Shown here: positions 51,274 to 60,016 of the stretch, piece by piece
Position numbering within the stretch: the stretch's first letter is position 1
How the letters are laid out: every line of letters begins with the position of its first letter
Assembly (NCBI GenBank): GCA_011523545.1
Contig: WTGN01000092.1
Coordinates: 29,686-93,685 of the forward strand
Length of the DNA stretch: 64,000 nt
Source of the DNA: Chloroflexota bacterium
GTDB taxonomy: Bacteria; Chloroflexota; Anaerolineae; Aggregatilineales; Phototrophicaceae
Direction: 5' to 3'
Translations under genes and position numbers: made by a program
Notes under the pieces: generated by a model
Told to the model about the DNA's origin: nothing
Database searches by the model: none
Seen by the model: the letters and a program-made list of their open reading frames with translations, nothing else

Positions 51274-51944
51274 TCATTGCTGGCGGGCAGCCGCGCCAGG
51301 TTGTGCGCAGCGCGTATCGGCTCAGGCAGGCGGTAACGCGTCGTCGCGTCAAGCGCCAGGCGAACGGCGCTATGGCTATCGGCAAGGTGCCCGACCGAGA
51401 TGAAAACCGGCTTCACATTGCTCCGCGTGCGCAGTACAACGCCCAATTGCGCCCCGCGATAGGTCAAGAGGCTGCGGCTCCCCTTGACTGCGCCCGGCTC
51501 AAGATAATCGCCGATATAGCGCGTCTTGCCACAACCGATGCTGGGACGTTCAAGCCACAAACCCAAGTGCGCGGCTATGCCCATCCGGCGCGGATGAATC
51601 TGCCCCATGCCGTCGAAGATGAAAGCGCCCGGCTCGCAGCGCAGTTTGCGCAGCGCCTTGAGAATGACCGGCCCCTCGCGAAATGCCAGCAAGCCCGGTA
51701 TGTAGGGAAAAGCTGTTTCTCCGGTGGCGCGGGCTGTCTCCAAGATTTCAAGTTGCGGGTAGCTCATGACGACGACCGCCGCTCTTGCTGCCTTGCCCCG
51801 GACGCTGACATCAATGCCCGCGATGGTATCGAGGCGATCGAAGTCGAGCGCCTGGTCGTCGATTAACTGTGGCGCCAATTCCCGTTGCAGCGCGACCGCC
51901 GCGCTCGGGCTGAGGTTCCAGTCATGCAGGCGAGCGATTCTCAT
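51270..51944 (-). CDS. nfi: Endonuclease V
   Basis: Cleaves DNA one nucleotide 3' of deoxyinosine to start repair of deaminated adenine. Conserved residues are visible: Asp in TIAGIDVSV, Glu in YIPGLLAFREGP, Asp and His in FIFDGMGQIHPRRMGIAAHLG, and the Lys-containing GCGKTRYIG loop. The 224-residue length from the ATG at 51944 is standard; a longer frame into rpoD was rejected. It starts 31 bp after rpoD and is likely the last gene of the dnaG-rpoD-nfi run. Confidence 0.93.
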   Translation of the reverse strand: MRIARLHDWNLSPSAAVALQRELAPQLIDDQALDFDRLDTIAGIDVSVRGKAARAAVVVMSYPQLEILETARATGETAFPYIPGLLAFREGPVILKALRKLRCEPGAFIFDGMGQIHPRRMGIAAHLGLWLERPSIGCGKTRYIGDYLEPGAVKGSRSLLTYRGAQLGVVLRTRSNVKPVFISVGHLADSHSAVRLALDATTRYRLPEPIRAAHNLARLPASND

Positions 51945-51975
51945 TACTGTACGCAACTGGCTACAGGAGAGACCG

Positions 51976-53544
51976 CTACATACCGAGATAATCTCGCAGC
52001 TCGCGCGATCGGGTGGGATGGCGCATTTTGCGCAGGGCTTTGGCTTCAATCTGGCGAATGCGTTCGCGCGTTACGCCAAAATATTGACCGACTTCTTCCA
52101 GTGTGTTGTCCTGCCCGTCCAGCAATCCGAAACGCAGCTCCAACACTTGCCGCTCGCGCTCGCTCAAGATGCCAAGCGCCGAACGGATCTGTTCCTTCAG
52201 CAATTGCCGTCCGGCGGCATCCACCGGGCCCAGCATGTTTTCGTCGGGAATAAAGTCGCCCAGTTGGCTGCTGTCCTCTTGCCCGACCGGCATGTCAAGG
52301 CTCATCGGCTCCTGGCTGATGCGCATGATCTTGCGCACCTTCTGCGAAGCCCGCCGCAGCTTGCGATTCAGTACCGGATCCAGCGCCGTGCCATCGCTCT
52401 GGTGCTGTTTGATCCGGTCGCGATCATCGTCATTGAGAAAGTCCATCTCCAGGGCGATCTGCTCTGTAATCGGGTCGGCGCCCAGCTTCTGGATCAGGTC
52501 ACGCTGGACGCGCATCATCCGGTTGATCGTCTCAACCATGTGAACGGGAATGCGGATCGTGCGCGCTTGGTCGGCTATGGCGCGGCTGATCGCCTGCCGG
52601 ATCCACCAGGTCGCGTAAGTGCTGAATTTGTAGCCCTTGGTATGATCAAATTTGTTGACTGCACGCAGCAGACCAATGTTGCCTTCCTGAATCAAATCCA
52701 GAAAACTGATGCCGCGCCCGATGTAGCGCTTGGCAACGCTGACAACCAGGCGCAGGTTCGCCCTTGTGAGCGCTTCCGACGCCATAGCGGCATGCTGCTC
52801 CACTTGCTCCTGCTGCTGCTTGGCCAGGCTGATCGGGTCCACGGTGTCTTCGATCCAACTGTCGAACTCCTGCAAAGACGGCAATTCATGCGCGCGGCGG
52901 AAGTAGCGCTGCATTTGCATCTGGTGCTCGAAGGGAAACAAGAACAGCGCCTGAATGACCTCGAAAAAGGCCTGCGCCAATATCGTCCATTCGTCATCGC
53001 GTCCCCAGTTTCGCTGGTTTAGATAACTGCGAATGTATGAATCCGCATCGCGGTCCCAGCTGTTGACGACCTCCTGGACTTCCGCCAGCGCCTTGAAAAA
53101 ATCCGGCGCTTCCACATCGCGCTCGGCAGCCCGGAGGTGGAGCTCGCTCCAATCGTCGCGCAGCCGCCGGTAAGCGAAGCGTTCGACATCTAGAAAGTCC
53201 GGTTCTCGCGCTTTTGAAGTATGATTGTCCAGGCTCATCAGCTCGTCGCGCAGGCTCTCCAAATGGCGCTCCGCGGCGATCTGCGTGCTCAGCCACATCT
53301 CGCGGTTGCTATCCAGCAGGGGGACTAGCCCGATCTCCTTGAGGTACATTTTGACCGGATCGTCAGACAAGGGCAGGGCGTCAATGAGGTCGGACTGCGT
53401 ATCGTCATCGTCCAGCTCAGCGTCATCATAGCCGTCCCCGTCATAGTTGCGGCGCCGGCGTCTATCCCCCCCGGTCAGAGCGTTCTCATCGTCGCTGCCG
53501 AAGTCAACATAAGCGCCGGTACCTTTTTCGCTGTCCCTCTTCAT
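51976..53544 (-). CDS. rpoD: Primary sigma factor (sigma-70)
   Basis: Housekeeping sigma factor, about 522 residues. Region 1.2 (SDDPVKMYLKEIGLVPLL) follows an acidic N-terminus (DDAELDDDDTQSD). Regions 2.1-2.4 are intact (GISFLDLIQEGNIGLLRAVN, YKFSTYATWWIRQAISRAIA). Region 3 (TIRIPVHMVETINRM) and region 4 with its helix-turn-helix (TLEEVGQYFGVTRERIRQIE) complete it. The start at ATG 53544 has AGGAG 8 nt upstream. The gene lies 15 bp after dnaG, as in the classic macromolecular-synthesis operon, but without rpsU. Confidence 0.96.
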   Translation of the reverse strand: MKRDSEKGTGAYVDFGSDDENALTGGDRRRRRNYDGDGYDDAELDDDDTQSDLIDALPLSDDPVKMYLKEIGLVPLLDSNREMWLSTQIAAERHLESLRDELMSLDNHTSKAREPDFLDVERFAYRRLRDDWSELHLRAAERDVEAPDFFKALAEVQEVVNSWDRDADSYIRSYLNQRNWGRDDEWTILAQAFFEVIQALFLFPFEHQMQMQRYFRRAHELPSLQEFDSWIEDTVDPISLAKQQQEQVEQHAAMASEALTRANLRLVVSVAKRYIGRGISFLDLIQEGNIGLLRAVNKFDHTKGYKFSTYATWWIRQAISRAIADQARTIRIPVHMVETINRMMRVQRDLIQKLGADPITEQIALEMDFLNDDDRDRIKQHQSDGTALDPVLNRKLRRASQKVRKIMRISQEPMSLDMPVGQEDSSQLGDFIPDENMLGPVDAAGRQLLKEQIRSALGILSERERQVLELRFGLLDGQDNTLEEVGQYFGVTRERIRQIEAKALRKMRHPTRSRELRDYLGM

Positions 53545-53559
53545 CAAGTTGACTCCTGT

Positions 53560-55644
53560 TCAAGAAATCGATGCTTGCCGCGTTGAGTAAGCATGCCGGC
53601 CCACGGCCCGGTTGAGGCGCGCTTTCGCCCGCATCGAAAGCAAGATTTTAACATTGAGCCGGTCATTTTGGCGTGGATCCTGCTCGCCGCCGGTTTGCGC
53701 TTCTTCTTGCAGGTATTGCATTTCAAGGCGTTCATTCTCCAGGCGGGACAGGCGCAGTTGCAGCGCCCGGCTGATTAGCTCATCACGCTCAGCCTGCCAT
53801 AGCCCAGCGGGAAATTGACGCGCGCCAAAAATTTCATTCAAGTCCACCTCGAAGTTCCGGCGCAGCAGCCTGGAGACGGTCGCCGGGGTATCCAGAAGCA
53901 GCGCCTCAAATTCGATCCGAAGCTCTTCGTCAATGACCGACGCGAGATACTCCAGCGGTTCCTGATCGTCCTGCGACATGGATTCCAGCAAATGCGCCAT
54001 CAGCGTCCGATACTGGCCCCGGCTGAAGTCGTCAACGCCCAACTCGCTCAAGGGCCCGTTCAAGAGATCGACATCATCGCCCGCCAGCTCGCGCAATTTG
54101 CGATTGGCCAGATAAAGCAGATTGGGATTCTTCAACAGCAGACTCATGCAATAAGGTTCAATCGCGCGTTGATGCCGCCCGCCGGCGCCGCCCGCCTGGC
54201 CTTCATCCGCCCCGGAGCCGCCTTCCGCGCCGCCGGGCATTTCGGCGAATTCCTCCGGCCAATACTCGGGCGGTGGCATGTCATCAGGAGGCGCGTCAGG
54301 CGGGGCGGCGCGCCTTGCCGGGCGCCTTGAAGGCGCGTTTTCCGCCGCCCATGACAGCAGCTCGCGCTCGCTGATGCGCAGGCGCCGCGACAGCTTCTGA
54401 ATGTTGTCCTGCTGATACAGATTGTTCTCCGACGCCAGCAAAATCGGCAGCAGCGCCAAAGCGATCGACTGGCGTTCCTGCAAACTGGCGCCAGGGCTGA
54501 GCGACTCCGTTTCCATGCCAATGACGAAATCGGCCACCGCCTGCGCGTCGTCGACCATTGATTCCCAGCGCGCCGGTGATTTGCGCAAGAGATCATCCGG
54601 ATCTTTGCCTTCCGGCATTTGCAGGATGCGCAAGTCCACTGAAAGGCGACCCGCGAAGTCATCGGCCAATGCTTGGCGCGCGACATCGAGGCTGCGGCGG
54701 GCGGCATTCTGCCCGGCTTCATCGGCGTCCAGCGCCAGCACAATCTTGCGCGCGTATCGCGGCGCGATCAACCGGATCTGCTTCTCCGTCATCGCCGTGC
54801 CCATCTGCGCCGCCACATTGAAATAGCCGGCCTGATGCGCCTGAATCACATCCATGTAGCCTTCGACGATCACCGCCGTGCCGCTCTCGCGAATGGCGCG
54901 CCTGGCCATGTCCAAGCCGAACAGCAGACGGCTCTTGTCAAAGACCGCCGATTGCGGCGAATTGATGTATTTGGCGCTGTCCTCCGACGCAAGCGCGCGG
55001 CCACCGAAGCCAACCGCCCGCCCCCGTTCATCGCGGATCGGTATCATCAAGCGGTTGCGGAAGCGATCGTAAACCCGGCCACGTTCGTTGCGAACAGCCA
55101 AACCCACTTCAACGATGTCATCATCGCCGTAACCGAGGCCGCGGAGCGACTTTAGCAGCCAATCCCAGCTTTCGGGCGCATAACCCAGCTGAAAATCCTC
55201 GATTGTGTCATCACGCAAGCCGCGCGCCTCACGAAGGTAGGCAGCAACCGAATCCGCGGCGCCGCTATGAAGCCGGCCCTGAAACAGCTCGGCGGCTGTC
55301 TTGACCAGCCCGCGCAGTCTGTCGAGCCGATCGTTCTGCGTTTTCTGCTCCGGCGTTTGCGGCCTGAGCTGCACGCCGGCTTCCGCCGCCAACTCGCGCA
55401 GCGCTTCCTTGAAATCCCAGCCGTGCATTTTCTGCGCGAACGTGAACAGGTCGCCGCCTTCGGAACAGGCGCCGAAACAATGCCAGGTCCCTCGCTCCGG
55501 ATTGACTACAAAGGAAGGCGTCTTTTCATTATGAAAAGGACAGCAAGCCTTGTGGTTGCGCCCCGCTTTCTTTAATTCGGGAACATGCCTTTGCACGTAT
55601 GCCACGATGTCGATGCGGGACTTGATCTCATCCGTCACGGACAT
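53560..55644 (-). CDS. dnaG: DNA primase
   Basis: Makes RNA primers for replication. The 694-residue product has the N-terminal zinc-binding domain (CCPFHNEKTPSFVVNPER, then HCFGACSEGGD, with three residues rather than two between the last cysteines). The TOPRIM region follows (VIVEGYMDVIQAHQAGYFN and LALDADEAGQNAARR), then a C-terminal helicase-binding part after an Ala/Pro/Gly-rich linker near residues 440-490. GGAG lies 8 nt before the ATG at 55644. A TATAAT at 55680-55675 (minus strand), about 30 nt upstream of the ATG, may be its -10. The 193-bp gap to glyQS holds no gene. Confidence 0.96.
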   Translation of the reverse strand: MSVTDEIKSRIDIVAYVQRHVPELKKAGRNHKACCPFHNEKTPSFVVNPERGTWHCFGACSEGGDLFTFAQKMHGWDFKEALRELAAEAGVQLRPQTPEQKTQNDRLDRLRGLVKTAAELFQGRLHSGAADSVAAYLREARGLRDDTIEDFQLGYAPESWDWLLKSLRGLGYGDDDIVEVGLAVRNERGRVYDRFRNRLMIPIRDERGRAVGFGGRALASEDSAKYINSPQSAVFDKSRLLFGLDMARRAIRESGTAVIVEGYMDVIQAHQAGYFNVAAQMGTAMTEKQIRLIAPRYARKIVLALDADEAGQNAARRSLDVARQALADDFAGRLSVDLRILQMPEGKDPDDLLRKSPARWESMVDDAQAVADFVIGMETESLSPGASLQERQSIALALLPILLASENNLYQQDNIQKLSRRLRISERELLSWAAENAPSRRPARRAAPPDAPPDDMPPPEYWPEEFAEMPGGAEGGSGADEGQAGGAGGRHQRAIEPYCMSLLLKNPNLLYLANRKLRELAGDDVDLLNGPLSELGVDDFSRGQYRTLMAHLLESMSQDDQEPLEYLASVIDEELRIEFEALLLDTPATVSRLLRRNFEVDLNEIFGARQFPAGLWQAERDELISRALQLRLSRLENERLEMQYLQEEAQTGGEQDPRQNDRLNVKILLSMRAKARLNRAVGRHAYSTRQASIS

Positions 55645-55837
55645 GCAGCTGCTCCAAAATGAGATTGCCTGTCAATTATAGAGATGTCCAGTCGCCTCCG
55701 CCACATCTATCACAATAAGCTGACAGAACTATTACGGCGGCACTCGACCTGCGTTGCCCCAACCATTAGCGATTTCAGCGGCGAATTGGCGACTGAATCT
55801 TCGCGCCTTTGACAAGCCGGGCGCCAAAAGCGCATCG

Positions 55838-58837
55838 CTAAAAGTTCTCCAGCTTACTCAGGTCGGCTCGACCATGCTGCATGGCCGCGACCAGTTGAAG
55901 CAGCGCGATACGGTTGTTGCGCAGCGTGATATCGTCGCTGTGAACGAGCACATTGTCAAAGAAGGCGGTCACCGCCGGGACCATGGATTCGAATGCGCTA
56001 AGAAAGGCATCAACGTTGGCGGCGGCGCACAATCCGTCGGCGGCCGACCGATAAATTTCATACAGCGACATTTCGAATTCATCGCTCAACAGCGCGGGAT
56101 CCAACTTCCGTTTATCCTCAGCTCGCGTGATGCGCGCGCAGCGGGCAAAGGCGTCGAGAATCGCCTCCCAGCCGTCGCGCTTGACCCAGGCAGCCAATTC
56201 GCCGACGCCCTGCACGGCGCGGGCCGGATCATGCGCTTGCTCAGTCAGAACCGCATTGATGACATCACGCGGGTATGCATATTCCTCGCTGAGCAGATTA
56301 TCGAAGCGGCCGCTGATGAAATCGGCGACCTGCCGCCGGACGCCCGCGGCGATCTCCAGCGGTTGACCCGCCGCGACATACGCTATCAAGGTCCGCAGGT
56401 CGACGGAGATCGATCGATCCAGCAGGATCTGTATGACGCCCAAGGCGCTGCGGCGCAGCCCGTAAGGATCGGAGGTCGATTTCGGCGCCAGCCCAACGGC
56501 GAACAAGCCCGCCAGACTGTCCAGCTTGTCGGCAAGCGCAAGCAGACGGCCGGCGTCGCTCGCCGGGAGGCTGTCTCCAGCGCCGCGCGGCAGCCAGTGC
56601 TCGAATATCGCCGTTGCCACTGCCGCATCGACGCCTTCCCTCAGCGCGTATTCCCGCCCCATGATGCCCTGAAGCGAAGTCATCTCGACCACCATGCTGG
56701 TCGCCAGGTCCGCTTTGGCAATGGCGGCGGCTCGCTCTGCAACTGCAATGCTGCGCGCGTCAAAGCCGAGCAGCTCGCCTAGCCCGGGGACGGATGCGGC
56801 GACGCGATCATTCTTCTGCCGCATGGAACCCAGCTCCGCTTGAAAGGTCAAGGTGTCCAGGCGGGGCAGATAGTCGCGCAAGGGCTTCTTGATATCGGCC
56901 TGATAGAAGAATTGCGCATCGGAAAAGCGCGCGCGCAGGACCTGCTCGTTTCCTGAAATGACCTTGCCGAGATGTTCGCTGTCGCCATTGCGCGCGCCGA
57001 TGAAATAATTCAGCAGCCGCCCGTCCTTGTCTTCCAGCGCGAAATAACGTTGATGCTTGCGCATGACCGTGACCAGGACATCGCGCGGCAAATCCAGATA
57101 ACCGGCAGCGAAACTGCCGCGAAAAGCCGTCGGCGCTTCTACGAGATTGGTCACTTCATCCAGCAACTCGTCATCTTCCCGCAGGATACCGCCGACTTCT
57201 GAAGCCAACTCCTTAATTTGACGCAGGATCAGCGCCCGACGTGCCGCTAAATTGAGCACTACGCCCTGCGCTTCACAATGGCCTTGGTAAGCTGCCGCAT
57301 CTTGCAAGATGATTTCGGGCGAACCGTAGGGACGCAAGCCATGCGTCAGGTTTCCGCTGGCGACGCCGGCATAGTCAAATGGTATGACCGCCTCGCCGAA
57401 GAGCGCCGCGATCCAGCGTATCGGCCGCGAAAAAGCGACGCCGGTTTCATTCCAGCGCATCGTCTTGTTGAACTTCGAGTCAGCGATAAAGGCGGGCAGC
57501 GCTTTCGCCAGAATATCGACGGTCGGCTGACCCTCGCGGCGCACCCAGGCGATGACATAGGTGCCGCCGTCCATTTCCCGCACGCTCAAATCATCGACAG
57601 CGACGCCCTTGCCGCGCGCGAATCCCTGAGCGGCGCGAGTGGGATTGCCGTCCGCGTCATAAGCGCGGTCAGCCGGCGGCCCTTTGGCGATGAACTCTTC
57701 ATCTGCCTGCCGCGGCGCAACTCCACGCGCGATTACGACGATGCGCCTCGGCGTGGCATACAGCTCAATCCCGGACCGTGCCAGGCGCAGCTCGTCGAAT
57801 AGCTTGGGAGCGGAGATCTCTGTCTGCTTCAGGGCCGCCGCCACATCATCAGCCGGCATCTCTTCGACGCCGATCTCGAGCAATACATCAGCCGCCTCGC
57901 TCGGCGGATCAGGCATGTGCCCCGGCTCGCGCACAGGCGCGCCCCGCCAGCGATCGTTCATCTTCATCAGCGGGTGGCCGAGCGTCTCTCGCGCCGCCAG
58001 GTATTCTTTGGCGATCGTGCGCGTCATCTCACGCATGCGCCGGAAATAATTCGCCCGCTCGGTGACGCCAATCGCGCCGCGCGTGTCCAGCACGTTGAAC
58101 AGGTGGCTGCATTTCAGCACGTAATCATAGGCGGCGATGAGCGCGTCGCCTTCCAAGGCCCGGGCGTATTCGCGTTCATAGGTATCGTAGACCGTCTTCA
58201 AAGCTTCGACATCGGCGACATCAAAATAGTAGCGGCAGTGTTCAACTTCATCGCTGAACATGACATCGCCGTAACGCAGGCCGTCCAGCCAGTCAATCTC
58301 CCAGGCTGATTCTTTTTCCTGCAGCGCCAGCACGATGCGCTCGATGCCATACGTGATCTCGACGCTGACGGGGTCCAGATTCTGGCCGCCCGCCTGCTGA
58401 AAATAGGTGAACTGCGTGATTTCCTGGCCATCAAGCCAGACCTCCCAGCCCAGCCCCCAGGCGCCCAAAGCCGGCGATTCCCAATTGTCTTCGACGAAGC
58501 GGATGTCATGCTCGCGCTGTTTGATGCCCAGCGCCTCCAGCGAAGCCAGATACAATTCCTGCGGATTGCCCGGGTCCGGCTTCAGGATCACCTGGTACTG
58601 ATAATATTTCTGCATGCGGTTGGGGTTTTCGCCGAAGCGGCCGTCATCAGGGCGGACCGACGGCTCGACATAGGCGACGCGCCAAGGCTCGGGACCCAGC
58701 ACCCGCAAAATCGTCGCCGGGTTGCCGGTGCCGGCCCCGACCTGCACATTGTACGGTTCCCAGATCAGACAGTCCTGCGCCGCCCAAAACTGGTGCAACT
58801 TCAAAATGACCTGCTGGAATGTCAGAGGTAATGCCAT
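55838..58837 (-). CDS. glyQS: Glycyl-tRNA synthetase, fused alpha and beta chains
   Basis: Charges tRNA-Gly. Residues 1 to about 300 are a complete alpha chain (GlyQ: LTFQQVILKLHQFWAAQDCL, GTGNPATILRVLGPEPWRVAYVEPS split by short spacers, TYFQQAGGQNLDPVSVEITYG). From about 312 a complete beta chain follows (GlyS: LLEIGVEEMPADDVAAALKQ, SKFNKTMRWNETGVAFSRPI, ALEDKDGRLLNYFIGARNGD) with a C-terminal anticodon-binding part. No stop separates them, so this is the single-chain form known from some lineages. The ATG at 58837 has AGGAAG 5 nt upstream. The leader is only about 35 nt, too short for a T-box riboswitch. Confidence 0.95.
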   Translation of the reverse strand: MALPLTFQQVILKLHQFWAAQDCLIWEPYNVQVGAGTGNPATILRVLGPEPWRVAYVEPSVRPDDGRFGENPNRMQKYYQYQVILKPDPGNPQELYLASLEALGIKQREHDIRFVEDNWESPALGAWGLGWEVWLDGQEITQFTYFQQAGGQNLDPVSVEITYGIERIVLALQEKESAWEIDWLDGLRYGDVMFSDEVEHCRYYFDVADVEALKTVYDTYEREYARALEGDALIAAYDYVLKCSHLFNVLDTRGAIGVTERANYFRRMREMTRTIAKEYLAARETLGHPLMKMNDRWRGAPVREPGHMPDPPSEAADVLLEIGVEEMPADDVAAALKQTEISAPKLFDELRLARSGIELYATPRRIVVIARGVAPRQADEEFIAKGPPADRAYDADGNPTRAAQGFARGKGVAVDDLSVREMDGGTYVIAWVRREGQPTVDILAKALPAFIADSKFNKTMRWNETGVAFSRPIRWIAALFGEAVIPFDYAGVASGNLTHGLRPYGSPEIILQDAAAYQGHCEAQGVVLNLAARRALILRQIKELASEVGGILREDDELLDEVTNLVEAPTAFRGSFAAGYLDLPRDVLVTVMRKHQRYFALEDKDGRLLNYFIGARNGDSEHLGKVISGNEQVLRARFSDAQFFYQADIKKPLRDYLPRLDTLTFQAELGSMRQKNDRVAASVPGLGELLGFDARSIAVAERAAAIAKADLATSMVVEMTSLQGIMGREYALREGVDAAVATAIFEHWLPRGAGDSLPASDAGRLLALADKLDSLAGLFAVGLAPKSTSDPYGLRRSALGVIQILLDRSISVDLRTLIAYVAAGQPLEIAAGVRRQVADFISGRFDNLLSEEYAYPRDVINAVLTEQAHDPARAVQGVGELAAWVKRDGWEAILDAFARCARITRAEDKRKLDPALLSDEFEMSLYEIYRSAADGLCAAANVDAFLSAFESMVPAVTAFFDNVLVHSDDITLRNNRIALLQLVAAMQHGRADLSKLENF

Positions 58838-58878
58838 CAATCTTCCTGACTGCGGGCTAGGTGGAAACAGACATGCGC

Positions 58879-58907
58879 ATTATAGGAGCGATGCTGTCAA
58901 TTGACGA
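58879..58907 (-). promoter_or_regulatory. Promoter of glyQS
   Basis: On the minus strand a perfect TATAAT (58884-58879) is preceded after 17 nt by TCGTCA (58907-58902). A TTGACA also occurs only 10 nt from the -10, too close to be used with it. The predicted start near 58872 leaves about 35 nt before the ATG. Confidence 0.55.
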
Positions 58908-58957
58908 GGGCTGCGGCAATTGGCTCAGTACAGCTTTCCAGCTCTGAGGCCCCCGCC

Positions 58958-60016
58958 CTAATTCATTGGCGTGGGGTTGAATGCCGCCTCTCCGTTAGTA
59001 TCGGGCGCCCGTATCAAATCTGCCTGCGTGAGATCGTTGAAGGCCTTGAACACCGTCTCCGGCGCCAAGACATAGTATTCCGCCGCCGACGACTTGAGCA
59101 CGACGCCGTCCTCCAAATTTGCGCCAAAGGTCAGCGTATACTCTTCCTCAATGTATACAGTCTCGTCGGCGCTTGCTTCAGGCGCTTCCGCTTCGTCTGC
59201 CGGCACTTCATCGACCGTTTCGGCCGGCGTGTCCACGCGCTGGTAGCGCACCTGGACGACGACCCGCGGCTCGGCAAGCTCGTATTCGTCCAGCGCTTTC
59301 AAGCCAAGCGGCTCCAGCAGGCGAACTGTCGCCGCATTGCGCGAGACGATCGGCATCTTTGTGTCTTCGAATGTCTCGCCTTCGGGCAAATCTGTGTAGC
59401 GCCAACTGTCGCCATCGCGCGCGAACGTAAAGCGGCCATCCGCATTCTCTACCGAAATCTCCAACACATCGGCCAGCGGCACGTTGACATAATTCGCGTC
59501 GACCCAGGCGGACGTTTGCGTGGAGAGCTCCCAGGAACTGAGGCCGACGCCGAGATAGACCTTGTCTTCACCGGCGCGGCGCACATAGACGGTGTCGACG
59601 CCGCCGCTGCCACCGAGATAGAGCGCCGCGCTCGCCGCAGCGCTTTCGAGGCTGAGCTTGCGCCGGAAGTCCTCATCGCTGACTTCGAGGCGGGCGAAAT
59701 TAGCCGGATTGCTGGCGATCAAACGCCGCGTGTCCAAGCCCGCGATCTTGTTGAGGATCTCTTCTACCTTGTCGCCGTCGACGGGGAAGTCATCAGCGCC
59801 GGGCAAGACCCAGCCATCATCCCGCCGAGCGAAGGTCACTTCATTATCGAGGTCATCGGCGAAACTGAAGCGTTCAACATCGGCGGCCGCAATCCCGGCC
59901 GCTAGCGGCTCGACCGGGCGCGCTTCGGTGCCGCTGGATATGAGGACCGAGATAGCCAGAAGGACGCCCTGAGCAAGCAACAGTATGGCCAGAAGAATGT
60001 TACTGCGGCTCAACAT
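58958..60016 (-). CDS. DUF4340-type exported protein
   Basis: A 352-residue protein with one N-terminal hydrophobic helix (ILLAILLLAQGVLLAISVLI) and a large extracytoplasmic beta-rich part. It contains repeated WVLP-like and VDGDKVEEILNKIAGLDTRRLI segments typical of DUF4340. These proteins are commonly encoded beside GldA/GldFG-like ABC transporters, as here. The start codon overlaps the stop of the preceding gene (TAATG), with AGGAGG upstream, so translation is coupled. An acidic stretch near residues 290-310 lies in a loop. The function is not established; a role as the periplasmic partner of the transporter is likely. Confidence 0.82.
   Translation of the reverse strand: MLSRSNILLAILLLAQGVLLAISVLISSGTEARPVEPLAAGIAAADVERFSFADDLDNEVTFARRDDGWVLPGADDFPVDGDKVEEILNKIAGLDTRRLIASNPANFARLEVSDEDFRRKLSLESAAASAALYLGGSGGVDTVYVRRAGEDKVYLGVGLSSWELSTQTSAWVDANYVNVPLADVLEISVENADGRFTFARDGDSWRYTDLPEGETFEDTKMPIVSRNAATVRLLEPLGLKALDEYELAEPRVVVQVRYQRVDTPAETVDEVPADEAEAPEASADETVYIEEEYTLTFGANLEDGVVLKSSAAEYYVLAPETVFKAFNDLTQADLIRAPDTNGEAAFNPTPMN

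Noticed and set aside
58838..58957. T-box riboswitch before glyQS
   Set aside because: The predicted leader is only about 35 nt and no T-box core is visible.
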